Assembly: GCA_022497155.1 (NCBI GenBank)
Contig: MU385726.1
Span: 310,001 to 374,000, forward strand
DNA from: Whalleya microplaca
Taxonomy: Eukaryota > Ascomycota > Sordariomycetes > Xylariales > Xylariaceae
DNA: 64,000 nt
Direction of reading: 5' to 3'
Within the stretch, counting starts at the first letter, position 1. Every line of letters starts with the position of its first letter. The notes under the pieces were generated by a model. It was not told the origin of the DNA and ran no database searches. It saw only the letters and a list, made by a program, of their open reading frames with translations. This document shows, piece by piece, positions 36,548 to 47,537 of this stretch. Made by a program: the position numbers and the translations under genes.

Positions 36548-39048
36548 TCCCACTCAGTGTGAGCTGGACTGAGATTGCACATAACATTTTCAGCGTGCAC
36601 GTTTACATACGCTCAAATTCGCTCCACGCGATATTATCTCATTTGTTTTTGCTCCTTACCGTTTGCTTCAATGCAAGCTGGGGGAGGTTGTTCAGTAACG
36701 GTCTGCATGTGGTACGGTGGATGGTTATCTCGTTTTGACTCGCATCGCTATTCGAATACCCCTTGGATGATACCTTTTTCTTTTTATTTACCCCCTTGGC
36801 TGATACAGGATGTACTGCTGGCTAGCGTAGCCGATGGTGTTTGGATTCAGGGCATGACGAAATTGGCATTGGAAAGGCGCATCTTAGATGAAGAAAAGCA
36901 TTATTATACTCCTCAAGCGGATGGTGTTGTTGTTGGGTTTTCAACTTTGCATCGATGGGTTTCCTCTAATTTCGAGGGACATGTTGGGTGATATGCAGCG
37001 GAGAAGACAAAAGTAACGAAACACAAGATATTGCATAGGTATAGCTCATTGCATTGGAAGAAATTGGCTTGCGCATGGGTCGCGAGACTCGGTCCTCAGT
37101 GAGGGGACGAGCATGGAAGGTAACCTAGTAAATAGTCTCTAGGAACGGACTCACTGGTGAGCGGAGGCAAGGTTTAAGACTTGAGCGGGCATACCAGCCC
37201 GAGTTATCAAAAAAGACATTACCTCACACTCACATACTTTAAGTCGTGTCGCATTATCTCCGAGCCTTGTGGGATACGTGATTTGTTGATTACATGTGGA
37301 AGGATTCTAGGACGCAAGTGAGGGGATCCTATTATCTATAGGAGCATGACGACTGATTATTGGTTCCTCGGCCATCCTGGCACTTGGGGTCGGACGCACA
37401 TGTGAGGTCTCTAGACCACACCTCTTACGCATGTCTTATGATCTTTCACTGTCAAATACGCAGACATATCAACAGCTCAGAACGTCCTTGAAATGTAGTA
37501 GTATCTTTACGCGGATGCGTATTGGATGATATACCCCAGCTGCTTGCTTTATCCCTATATACATACAATCGTCGGCTCGATACTCCAATTAGAACCAGGA
37601 CTCGACGGGAAGACTGCAAATATTGTACAAATGTACAACACCAGGGATTCGCTGGTCGTCACTGACCCAGTTACTGGTCTGGCGGTATCTAGTTTATCTT
37701 GGGAGAGCGGACGGGATCCCAAGCTTTCCAAATCCTGTGGGCGTACATGATAAATGCCGGTGGTGATGCAGTTTATATGCGTCGACAGCTGGTTTGACAT
37801 GGATGCTCTGGAGTATAGGGGCTAACTCTCCATCGATGAGGTATCGTCTTGCCACTCTACATATTCACAGGCGAAACAACCCTTTCTCTGTCTCTCTGTA
37901 AATCTATGTTTAGGGTTAGGGTTAAGGGACGGGTCACCAGTGGAGGTTTGTGTAAATATATATATATATATCTAGCTATGTACTGCGGTGCGAGACAGAC
38001 ACAGAGGCTCATGGATAGAAGCTGTTCCTTATAGTGCGGTGGCATGGTGGGTGAATCACGTATATGTCTTGCAATAGGCCTTCATGATAGAAGAATCAGC
38101 AACTGTGAGGTAGAGACGTGTTCTTTCATTCCATGTATTTACACAGTTGTTGACTCGGCCAAAGATGAGGTTCTCCGAAATCGAGATCCAACCTGGGATG
38201 CCGGGCGTTGGATGTCATGTCGTTATTCTGCGAGTTCTTTCGGAGATAAAGCTCGTCTCCCTCAAACTACTGGTAAACACCACACAAATCACATAATATG
38301 AATTTGAGTGAATTAATTTCCGAAGCCTCGGGACGTTCAACGTCTCTATGTTGTGTTACCACCATGCATTGGTGTCGGCGATACTGGATTGCGCTAGCAG
38401 ATAATAGGACATAGGTACGTAGGGGAGTCGGGGTTACTGGGCAAATTCGCAGAGATTGGCATGGTTGAAGATCTCGTGTCAGGACTTGAAGTACGTTAAA
38501 CAGACCTAAATTATCCCACGCCAGCTCTTTTTAGACCGATAGAGATAGTAAGGGCATTGTCTTCCTCATTGGAGGCCGATTGGGCGATATCGACAACGCA
38601 TTCCTCCTAGAGATTATATACTCAACACATCAAAATCTATTGTAGATGGCTGAAAATAAGGCTATGGTGGTTTCTACTCAAGATCGAGGAGGGCGCAATT
38701 GAGATAGAGTAGATATTAGGACATCTCAGCTGGTTGACTCCTATAAGGAGTTCACCATGCGCCCAAACCAGAGTGTACACTAGATAGCTGACTCTTCAGT
38801 CTCAAATCCTAAGCCGGATTTGAAAGCTTCAGCCATGACTTTTCAATTCTAGGCAGATATGCGAGCTCAATGTTTGCCATTTTGCTTCAGTTTGTTTCAC
38901 ACCTAAACGTCTGACGGATCCTTGTTGCACAATATACACGTCACAGAGGTCTTAGGACGATAATGAAGAATAAATGATAGCTACCCCCATGGCGCAATGT
39001 GTATATCCAGCCGTACACTAGCCATCCGTCATAACCTCCCACCAAACC
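36548..39048. other. Gene-free stretch (~2.5 kb)
   Basis: It starts with the 3' UTR of the coiled-coil protein gene. No coding region is supported. It includes a short interstitial telomere-type repeat (37910-37924), an (AT)n run near 37956-37970, and the presumed promoter of the 39049 gene. Confidence 0.5.
37910..37924 (+). repeat. Short interstitial telomeric repeat (TTAGGG x2.5)
   Basis: TTAGGGTTAGGGTTA, followed by AGGG, is an exact match to the fungal telomere unit. It is only two and a half units long and sits far from either window end. Confidence 0.7.
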
Positions 39049-39528
39049 ATGTGCAAAACCCTCTACTTACAGGATCTCTGTGCGCGACAGAGATGCAACA
39101 AACGCCTTGGCGACCCCAAGTTCCTTGGGTACAAACACTGCACTAAGCTCCGCAGGAAGACCGATCCGAAGAAGTGCAAGTACTTCAACTCTGAAGAGTT
39201 CGAGGTCGATTACACGCGAAAGAGGTACTGTAGCCTGGCTTGCGTAGGGCTCGACCTCGGCGACGTGTATCATATTGCAAATCAGCTACGAGAGGATGTG
39301 CAACGATTAAGGGAAATCCAAGAGGAACAAATGGAAACTACCCTGCAATTAAGTCGAAAAGCCTACTCGCTTGAGAACCAAATTGTAGATGTCCTGGCGA
39401 AGGCTGGAGGAGTTGCTGATGAATCTGAAGATGAATCAGGGGACGAGAGTGAAGAGGAGCAAGGGGGTGGGACCAGCGCTGGCGGACAACCCGTTAGTGA
39501 TGACCAGACGATGCCAGACTACGAATAA
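39049..39528 (+). CDS. Small Cys/His-module protein, paralogue A (159 aa)
   Basis: Intronless frame with start context ACCATGTG. The N-terminal 65 residues carry Cys at 2, 11, 16, 31, 43, 61 and 65 and His at 30, ending in YTRKRYCSLAC. This is eight possible metal ligands, enough for two zinc sites. Residues ~70-120 form an amphipathic helix (VYHIANQLREDVQRLREIQE, METTLQLSRKAYSLENQIVD), probably a coiled coil. The tail is very acidic and Gly-rich (DESEDESGDESEEEQGGG). No signal peptide. The downstream gene at 40549 has the same ligand spacing and the same two-part plan. I know no named family. A zinc-dependent protein- or nucleic-acid-binding role is a guess. Confidence 0.68.
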   Translation: MCKTLYLQDLCARQRCNKRLGDPKFLGYKHCTKLRRKTDPKKCKYFNSEEFEVDYTRKRYCSLACVGLDLGDVYHIANQLREDVQRLREIQEEQMETTLQLSRKAYSLENQIVDVLAKAGGVADESEDESGDESEEEQGGGTSAGGQPVSDDQTMPDYE

Positions 39529-40548
39529 TATGAAAGCATTATAGTTGTTTTACATAGACAGAAGCGGCTGAAACGTGAAACTTTAGCTGTTAGTAATTGA
39601 CTTATGGGTGGATATACTCAGACCTGGTGAGTCTTGGCGCTAGGAATATCTCACTTTGTCGTCTGCAAGCATAGCATCTGTTTGAGCTATAGACTTGAGG
39701 AAAATTCTTATCAAAAAGTCTGCAGTGGATCGATATTAAGTTGCTTTACTTGTTCTATCATCTGTGTATAAAATAGTGCAGATCACACCAAAGGTATTGA
39801 GGGTTGCTCGATGTGAACCTCTATCAGGTCAGCTCCAGAACTCTGTAGAAGGAAGTAAGTTCATAGTATAGCCATGTAAACCTCAATACAATTGCATATC
39901 GTATCCATTAGACAGAAATATTGATGTTCTACAAGCCTAATTTGTATTATGCTGCTCCTAAAGCCAGCCCACAGGACTATCATTACTTGCAAATACCATA
40001 TGGTCCCCTAACTATCCGGCGAGGTCGAATTCGCAACGGCTACTATTCAATGCGCATTCGTGATGGAGAAGTTAGCAGTGGACCTCGAAGCCTGACTTAA
40101 TTGAATGGATTCTTCTTAATTATTACTGCCCGAGAAACGCGGAGTAGCTGGATAGGTGTTGCTTGCCCCCCCAGCTTGGTATAGTGTTACAGATAGTCTT
40201 AGGGTCTCGTATAGGGGCTAAAGAGGCTCCTGATTGTCCGAGGAAGCCAATAAAGCCAATTTAAGATACATGTAGACCAGCTCCCGTGTCTGTTGTTGAC
40301 ACTAATGTATGCTTTGTTAGCCGTGGTCCGTGACTGAGGTTTAGTATCAACATGAACTGGTCTCTCCGCCAGCAGCATTAACTCATATATACATACATAC
40401 ATAAATAAGTTGCACACATTGAACTTACATAGACTCCTACTACTACCACATAGTCTTCTAGCACACCATAGAGTGATTACACGCGGCATATAGTCCACTA
40501 TCTGCTGCACTGGCTGACGTCAACTCCTGGGCCCAGTCACAAGACACC
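39529..40548. other. Spacer between the two paralogous Cys/His-module genes
   Basis: About 1.0 kb without a coding frame. I see no obvious repeat shared with the upstream flank of paralogue A, so the duplication is old or was not a simple recent tandem copy. Confidence 0.5.
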
Positions 40549-41055
40549 ATGTGCCTTCCACATCCTTTAGAAGTCAATTGCAAACGCTCCGGATGTGTCC
40601 ACAAAGCTATTACGCGCTCAATTCGATACGATCACTGCCGAGAGCTCCCCAACAATTCTCGCCCAGAGGAATGTCCTAATCTACAGCCATTGGACACTAC
40701 TATGAAATACACAACCAAGGCATACTGCAGCACGGCCTGTTTTGAGGCAGACTTGAATAGCCGTATGCTTATCGCTCGGGAACTACACGAGCGGGCATTC
40801 TCTTTTCGCCGGCTGTTCGAGACCTACAGGACGGAATTTGCTACGATTGTGGAAGATGGGAAAAGGATAGGGGATAATACGCTTAACTTGGGGTTGGCGT
40901 TTGAGAATCATTATAAATGCGTGATGGAGGTGCTGCAAGCGGTCAAGAATATGGGTGTTCCACAGTCCAATCTTTTGGGCGTCTCGATCGAATCAGTGGA
41001 ACAAAGCCATGTGACTGAAAGAAGACAGGATACTACGCTCAATGAGATAGACTAG
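40549..41055 (+). CDS. Small Cys/His-module protein, paralogue B (168 aa)
   Basis: Intronless frame, start context ACCATGTG as in paralogue A. Cysteines are at 2, 11, 16, 30, 42, 60 and 64 and His at 29, followed by YTTKAYCSTAC. This is paralogue A's pattern with a one-residue shorter second loop. Outside the ligands the two share little (MC start, H-C, P-x2-C, Y-T-x-K-x-Y-C-S-x-A-C-x3-DL). The C-terminal half is helical (LIARELHERAFSFRRLFETY, FENHYKCVMEVLQAVKNMG) but lacks the acidic tail. Same strand, 1.0 kb downstream, consistent with an ancient tandem duplication in which only the metal-binding frame stayed under selection. The function is unknown. Confidence 0.68.
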   Translation: MCLPHPLEVNCKRSGCVHKAITRSIRYDHCRELPNNSRPEECPNLQPLDTTMKYTTKAYCSTACFEADLNSRMLIARELHERAFSFRRLFETYRTEFATIVEDGKRIGDNTLNLGLAFENHYKCVMEVLQAVKNMGVPQSNLLGVSIESVEQSHVTERRQDTTLNEID

Positions 41056-41279
41056 AAAATGAAGTGAAAGTTTAAGTATGGCAGGCTAGAATTTTATTTA
41101 TTCGAACATATGGTATTGCACCCAATCATGATACATTCCTAGATATGAATTTCGCCTTTCGTTATGGTTTCCCTCAGACTCCACCGTCCTGATCGGTCAG
41201 CCTAAACACCAAACCAGCCCTTCCGGTTTCGAGAACAATAGTCAAAATGCAACATATCTTCGTGCTGGATGCCCTTGAC

Positions 41280-42955
41280 TTAAGTAAGTTTCTTGCCCAT
41301 GAAATCTGCCAGCTCGTCTAGCAGATCGACCGTCTCCGCCGGGCTCGCAATCCAAGCCGTGGTCCCCACGCTTCTGGCTTTGAAGTCATTGCTGCCAGCA
41401 CTGAGGAACTGGTCGCCAACGTGTAGTGTCTGCTCTGGCTTAATCGTCTTTCCGCCTCCACCTCCAAACCACTTCTGGCAGACTGATACACCCCAGCTCT
41501 TGTCTCCGATGTCGACAAATACATCCCGACCGCCGTTGAAAGCGCAGAATGGAACCACCTTGTTCCCGAAATCACGACCGACGACACTCAGCTCAAGAAT
41601 CTTCTGTACGACAAGCACGGTTTCCTCGAGCGATTCTCGGGGTATGCGGACCTTGGGGTCCTTCGGGATGATACCAATTGCACGGTCTTTCCGCATGAGG
41701 GTGGCTGGCAAGTTCATATTCTTGATACAGTCTCGTAGCGTCGCCTCAGCAACATCGAGAAGAGCGGCGATACCCTCATCGGACCAAGCAGCCATCTCAG
41801 GGGTAAGCCACTGCTCGCGAGGTACGGGAGACAGTAGATGAGGCGATGTGGAATCGAACTCGAAAAGATAGTTTGCCTCTCCGCCCATGATGACAATATT
41901 CTGCCTTTGCTGGGGAGTCAGTGCCGTGGAGGTCGCGATAGCATCTAGAAGTCCATGTAGACGAGCATAGTACCGGTCAGACGTTGTGTAGCCCGCAGCA
42001 GTGACAATTCCGATCTTGACATTTTTTCGTAGGAGATCGATCATCTGAGGAATTACTGGGCTAGACGGCTCCAGGCTCTGACCATCATCATAAAGCGTGA
42101 CATCTCCATCAAAGGTAGCCAGCTGAAGTGTGTTATATGTCGTCACGGCCATGAGCTGCGCCGAATTTAGAATGAGGCGCACATCGTTGAAAGAAGGTGA
42201 GACAAAGCGCCGTGATGAGATATAGCGCTTACGATCCTGGAACTTGAACGCCGCCTCAAGTGGTAATCTAGTAAAGAAATTACCAATCGGCGGCACTAGC
42301 AGCTTAAGCTTCGATGGCACTCGATTTGCATCGAACTGATGGGCAACTATATCATCATCAGCGAACTGTTGTCCCATTAGAGGCTAAGTAAGGCCTTACT
42401 ATGATCATCAATCATCACCTCAACATCTCTCATAATCTCTGCATAACGTCGGTGTGCTTCTTCAGACATCTGTGTTAAGCTGAGCCCATGTGTTTCGAAG
42501 ACTCCTGTTGGTTGAGAGTATAAGACGAATGGTACGGCTAACAGCCCCTTAATCCACTCTACATTGCGTTAGCCAATGAAAGCAAGCCGAAGTATAAGGT
42601 GATAGGTTGCATGTGCGGTGTCGATCGGCCAGGTTTCAAAAAGGGACAATATCACTATCTAATATCTAGCATGTTGGTAGACATCATGGTATTCCTGATT
42701 ATAGTATTGACAGAAGTCCTCCCTTCGCTTGAACAAGGAGTCACAGCCAGTGATTACCAACTCGCGGGGAAAACAAGACCTATGAATCAACGAATACAGA
42801 GACGACAGACGACGAAGTAAAGAAGTAGTTACCTATGAATTGGTCTCTTCTGTGCGTCTTCAGCGCATCTGCAGGATATTTGATCAGTCACTCCCGCTAA
42901 ATTCTGGAGGAGCGGTCAAGAAGGACTTACATTCGACTCTGTAGCGTGAAGTCAT
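41280..42955 (-). CDS. isn1: IMP-specific 5'-nucleotidase ISN1 (428 aa)
   Basis: Cytosolic HAD-like enzyme that dephosphorylates IMP to inosine in purine salvage and nucleotide balance. Four exons: 42955-42931, 42868-42833, 42558-42400 and 42346-41280. The introns are 62, 274 and 53 bp (donors GTAAGT, GTAACT, GTAAGG). The spliced N-terminus MTSRYRVEYALKTHRRDQFI then EWIKGLLAVPFVLYS is the conserved ISN1 start. Exon 3 ends in VEVMIDDH and joins IAHQFDANRVPSKLKLLVPP. The nucleophile motif is TFDGDVTLYDDG near residue 152, with IVTAAGY, IMGGEANYLFEFD, FNGGRDVFVDIGDKSWGV and LHVGDQF further on, all family hallmarks. The total agrees with the usual ~430 residues. The MGQQF start seen if one takes the longest open frame lies inside the last intron and is not the real N-terminus. 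Confidence 0.94.
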
Positions 42956-43526
42956 CTTGCTGATTATTACACAAGCTTATCTATGTTGAATAGTTAAAAT
43001 GCTGAGAAGATAAGTCAGAAGGCCTGGTACGGGAAAGAAACTAGATGGACTGTGAAATGCTCTGGGGGTATCACGATCTTTGATGTTGAAGGACGACTGT
43101 GTCAGTCTGTACGGATCCGTACTAGGTAGCATTAAGTCCCGACAGTAAAAGCGCTAGGGCGGAGTCAGCCATGCGTTCTAGGTAAGTGCCCGCTACAAAA
43201 CACCAATCACAGCCACCCACAGCCACATGTTGGTTCTGCCACTTCAAACTCTTTCGTCATAGCACATTCAGGTACCGGAGCTACATCCGAAACACTTCTA
43301 TTTTGTCTCTCATGTTCAACTTTCAACCACTTGCTTCACATATGATTTGAGGATATTCTTATGGGCATGAGAGACAGCATTGACAAGAATGAATCAATCC
43401 GTCTGTTGAAATACTTTTGGAGGTACAGAAGAAGCTTGAAATCGATATAGGAAAGAAAGGAGACCCGTTTTCTTGCACGACTTTACGCCACAGGAGACAT
43501 CACCACCATCCGTCTAATCCATCCCA
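42956..43526. other. Intergenic between isn1 and the secreted Cys-rich gene
   Basis: Holds the isn1 promoter and the 3' region of the next minus-strand gene. No coding frame or repeat was seen. Confidence 0.5.
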
Positions 43527-43995
43527 TCAAATCAGAGACGGACTTGCCGTCGCGCATACTGCGCTGAGGGTCGTGACTTGAGTGATGCAGCCTTCTGCAC
43601 AGGCAGTCTGGCAGCCATCTACGAATAGGGCTGTCTGAATAGCACAACCACAGGGGACGAAGAGTTCCTCCTCCGAAGTACAGCCCGGTACGGGGCAGCG
43701 GATAGGCTCGCAACCGCTAGGTCGAGTTGTGTGCGTCACAGTTGGGCACACCAAAGCAGTGGTGGTGGGCTCGCCTGGCGGCAGCGTGGTGATACTGATG
43801 ATGAACGTTGTCGACGTGCTGCTACTGCTGCTTACACTCGTGGGTGTTGGGCGAGGTGGCCATGGGCGACGAGTTGTCTCATCTACCTCGGTAGCGCTGG
43901 CAATACTGAACCAATGTTAGCCTTGTGTCTTTAATCATCTAAGTGGAATCTTACCTGGCTAATGCCGCAATCAATCCTGTGAAGAGAACCTTCAT
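43527..43995 (-). CDS. Small secreted cysteine-rich protein (139 aa)
   Basis: Two exons: 43995-43955 and 43905-43527, with a 49-bp intron (GTAAGA..TTCAG, branch GCTAACA). The joined frame starts MKVLFTGLIAALASIASATE, a clear signal peptide with cleavage after about residue 18. A Ser/Thr/Pro linker follows (RRPWPPRPTPTSVSSSSSTS), likely O-glycosylated. The C-terminal domain holds ten cysteines over ~70 residues (VCPTVTH, SGCEPIRCPVPGC, VPCGC, DGCQTACAEGC, AVC). The even number suggests five disulfides in a secreted or wall-linked protein. It is not a CFEM or hydrophobin pattern. It resembles candidate effectors in size and composition, but no named family is recognised. The short first exon makes it easy to miss in automated annotation. 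Confidence 0.75.
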
Positions 43996-46900
43996 ATTGA
44001 AATTTCTTGGCTGTTTCTGTTATGAGACTTAGCTCTGATCGTTGATTGTTGATTAAGCACACTTACCAATGTCTTATTCGATAATGTATTTTGGTTTGAT
44101 ATTCACCTTTATTGATGATCAACTGATGATGAGATGTGGCCTGGTTTATCTACTTAGTTGTGGACGAGGAGACCAGTATATATACATCTCTTTCTTATCG
44201 CTATATCATCTCGCCCGTCCTTAGATGGTACTAGACCTGGGTAATTGTCGTGTGAGTATCGTCCATTCAACTCGCGAGGCTCTGGTTGGGCTATGCTACT
44301 CCCGGAGAGGTTGACATCCCTGTCATGGTAGCCAGCCCGCAGCTCCGGGGATCAGTATCACGGTACGTTATATTACGTTGGATCCCTAACCCTCATGTTG
44401 CCACCACCTTAAGTTATTTTTGGTATAACCTTACTTTCATGTAGGAATAACCCTCTACATCACAGTGTGTTCTCAAGTCACACCAATGCGCATAGCTATC
44501 TATCATAGCTTGAGAAACTACTGGTTTGTTCCGAATCTTACGAGTTTACTCAGCAAAACAGAGAGTCCCTCAGTCGATTCTGAATCAGATCATTCTATAA
44601 GCTTGGGATTTACGATGTTTCATTTGGCAATAGAATGGTGCCACCTAAAACGAACATGCTATGGCCTCGCCGACAACACGATGAAGCTCAGTCCCGGGTA
44701 GCATCGCAACATGTGTATCATTGTCACGATCATGCTGTCACAACTTCAAGATTACATAGAAGATAATCGGACACCACGAGATCGGGCTTTCAACCGACGA
44801 TACGTTGAACACTGCCAGAGCGACCTTCCTCTTCAAGTGTCTTCCGAAATGCAGTTGTCAGGCCGGGAACAACAGATTCTGCATGGGAATCCGAAACATT
44901 TCACATTTCGATGGTGTCCGCCCTTCTTGTAAAATCGATGAGTTCTAGACTGAAAGGCGTCCTATCGTACATATTGACGTAGGCAAGGCACGACAGAATC
45001 TAGCCAGAGGCCGAGCACTTCGAGAGGATCGTAAGAGGCCAGCTTAAGAGACTGGTAGGCATTGACATCTTATGATTGGTCCCTTTCTTCCAGCAGAATT
45101 ACAACATTGCCCCACATAAATTGGCGAGGCTATTCAGCCTCTTTAGCCTGGATTACGGTTCAATATCAAACAACGAAGGATTTCATATAACTTCATATGG
45201 ACCGTTCATAAATAGCCATTCTTCGTTGCTGTCTCAAATTTTCAAATTTATCTTTGATGAAGACAAGACGTTTTAACGAGAGTCGACAGGGGTGGCCCTG
45301 CAATATTAAGCACCGCGACGGCAAAGAGTATTCTTCAGCGACAACAAAATTGATTGCACGCATGGTCTAGCCTCTAGCTCGCCTACATAGAGCAAAAACT
45401 ATTTTGGGGTACTATGAATGGAAGGATCTTGGTACCAATGCTCGAACTAGAACCCAGGAGATCGGGTCATGTTAGTGTGCGTAGCTTGAATATCTGCCTA
45501 GAATTCCAATCTGAGAAAACCTAGTCCACGGCTTACCGCTTCAAGGAAAATGACCTCGCAAGCTATTATAATTGCTTGCTATTAATTAAGTTCTTGTAGT
45601 TCTAAAGAAGAAAGTTAGTCGTAAGATGTGCTCTGGAAGAGCTTGGGTAAGCTATTTTTATCAGTGTTCCAGTCACATAGGTCTACATCAGTTTCTATCA
45701 TGACTACCGAGTGGACACTTCGTCACTCGACATGCCTCTTGCCTCTCGGGTTTCAATTGCTCTTGGCATGATTCGGGTTCTACGGGGAATCAATGGCCCA
45801 AGAAAACCGGCACCTTCTCTTCATACTTCTGATTCTTGTCGTTAAACTTGGCTGACCCTTCTTTGTTCAACATGGACGTCTACCACGGACGAATATGATG
45901 GATCATGAAAGTGATAGTGCCCATTCGTCATTATTCATCGGCCTATTGCTAACGATTCACGGAATTACGTATCTAACTTGTGAACCTAGACTGCCTAAAG
46001 ATATCGATAAGGTACAATGAAGGAGTCGTCTGGAATGAATATACTAGAAGCCGGAACTGCCAAAGCTATACATCACAGGGAAACCACACATTCTCGACTG
46101 ACTTCTTCCCACGAATAACCGAACGATATAAGAGGTCGAGGTCTCGAGTCGCCTTCGTGGTTAAGTTAGCCTAAAAGGAGCCCACCTTTCGGGGCTGACC
46201 GGGTGAACTAAGCTAAGTCATCATGAGATTGATTACCCAAGTGTACCATGGAGATAATAGGGCTAACTTACATACTACCTTCTCGCTTTTCTCTACAGAT
46301 CTGATACGTTGAAGAATATATCTGGGACTGGATGTGGAAATTGTTCAAATGCACGAACCAATTCGTCCGCTAACCAGCCCTACTTCCACATGCCTGTTTT
46401 TCGTTTATGATTTATAGTTCGAGCAAGATTGACCATTCGGATTACTGCTTTACCCCCACTCACTGAGCCAGTGAGTACCGGGGGGGGGGGGGGACATGAT
46501 GATGTTGATAACAGCTCATTCTTGGTTATATACAGTAAGTTAGGTCGCGTGAGACTTAATCATGACAGCTGAAAAGAGAACAGTCAGTAGCTAGCGGTAC
46601 TCGTGGTGATCTTGATGAGATGTGACATGCTTGCTCTCACTTAACTCTCGCGCAGCAGAGTTCGGGTTCTTAGATTTGTAGCTAAATTAGGTACAAGTTC
46701 TAGCAGCGCTATTAGTATTATGCTTTTATGGTTCTTCCCTACGGAATGTCTGATAGATATGCTTCACAGATGTTTCCTGTATTTTTGAAGCCATGTCGTC
46801 TATTGTTCACAGAGGGAGTCACTATGAGCTAGCCGTTGATAGTTATAGTAGTACTGCTACTACGATAAGATACGAAAATAGATTTCTAGACATCTGTGCC

Positions 46901-47537
46901 GGTGGAGGTCGGGTCTGTCTAGAAGAGGTAGTCTCTTTCATATTGGCTTCTGGCCAGCCAAATTGAAAGTGTCATAGAGTCTATTGGAGCACGCAACTTA
47001 AAACGTGCCCCATTTTCATGAAGTAAGCTTTCGTTTATATGCCATTCCGTGTTCGTTCGAAGCCGATGACTGTATAAAGTTTGATCACCACCGTAGCATC
47101 CGGATTAGAGGCTCTCCGGCAAGGGCCGTTGATAATGCGATACGATAGGGTAAGAGAACAGTATGCTGACAAGGATATCGATAGTCTGAGAATTACCAAC
47201 TATAGACATTAGAGGTTACTTAAACATCTGTATCCTACTACTTACTACATGGCATGTATCATGGGAAATCCCAGCAAGCATAGGCTTCTCAGCCAGCTTT
47301 GACAAGTTCATCAAGTTTCCCGTCTAATAGTAATAGACGAGCAACGCTGCAGAAACCTACCTTCATCTTAGATATGTCGTTCACAATAAACTTCGTAGCA
47401 AGCTAATCAAGCACAATCGGACTGTGCCAACTAATGCTTCGCATTCTGACAAGGCTATTTAGTAATTATTGATTATATTAGAAGTGTCTTATATATTCAT
47501 TGCTACTGTCTATACACAGCGGGGTCTATATGATCCT
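43996..47537. other. Gene-free stretch (~3.5 kb)
   Basis: The first ~200 bases are the promoter of the secreted Cys-rich gene. The remainder has stops in all frames, no recognisable transposon protein and no RNA gene. A hairpin followed by a 14-G run lies at 46453-46493. Confidence 0.5.
46453..46493. other. Hairpin adjoining a 14-base G run
   Basis: ACTCACTG (46458-46465) and CAGTGAGT (46469-46476) form a perfect 8-bp stem with a 3-base loop. Outside it CCCCC (46453-46457) can pair with the start of an uninterrupted G14 (46480-46493). No gene is adjacent. Confidence 0.6.

Noticed and set aside
42347..42399. Apparent frameshift or nonsense break in isn1
   Set aside because: A 53-bp intron with good borders resolves it and restores the conserved sequence, so the gene is intact.
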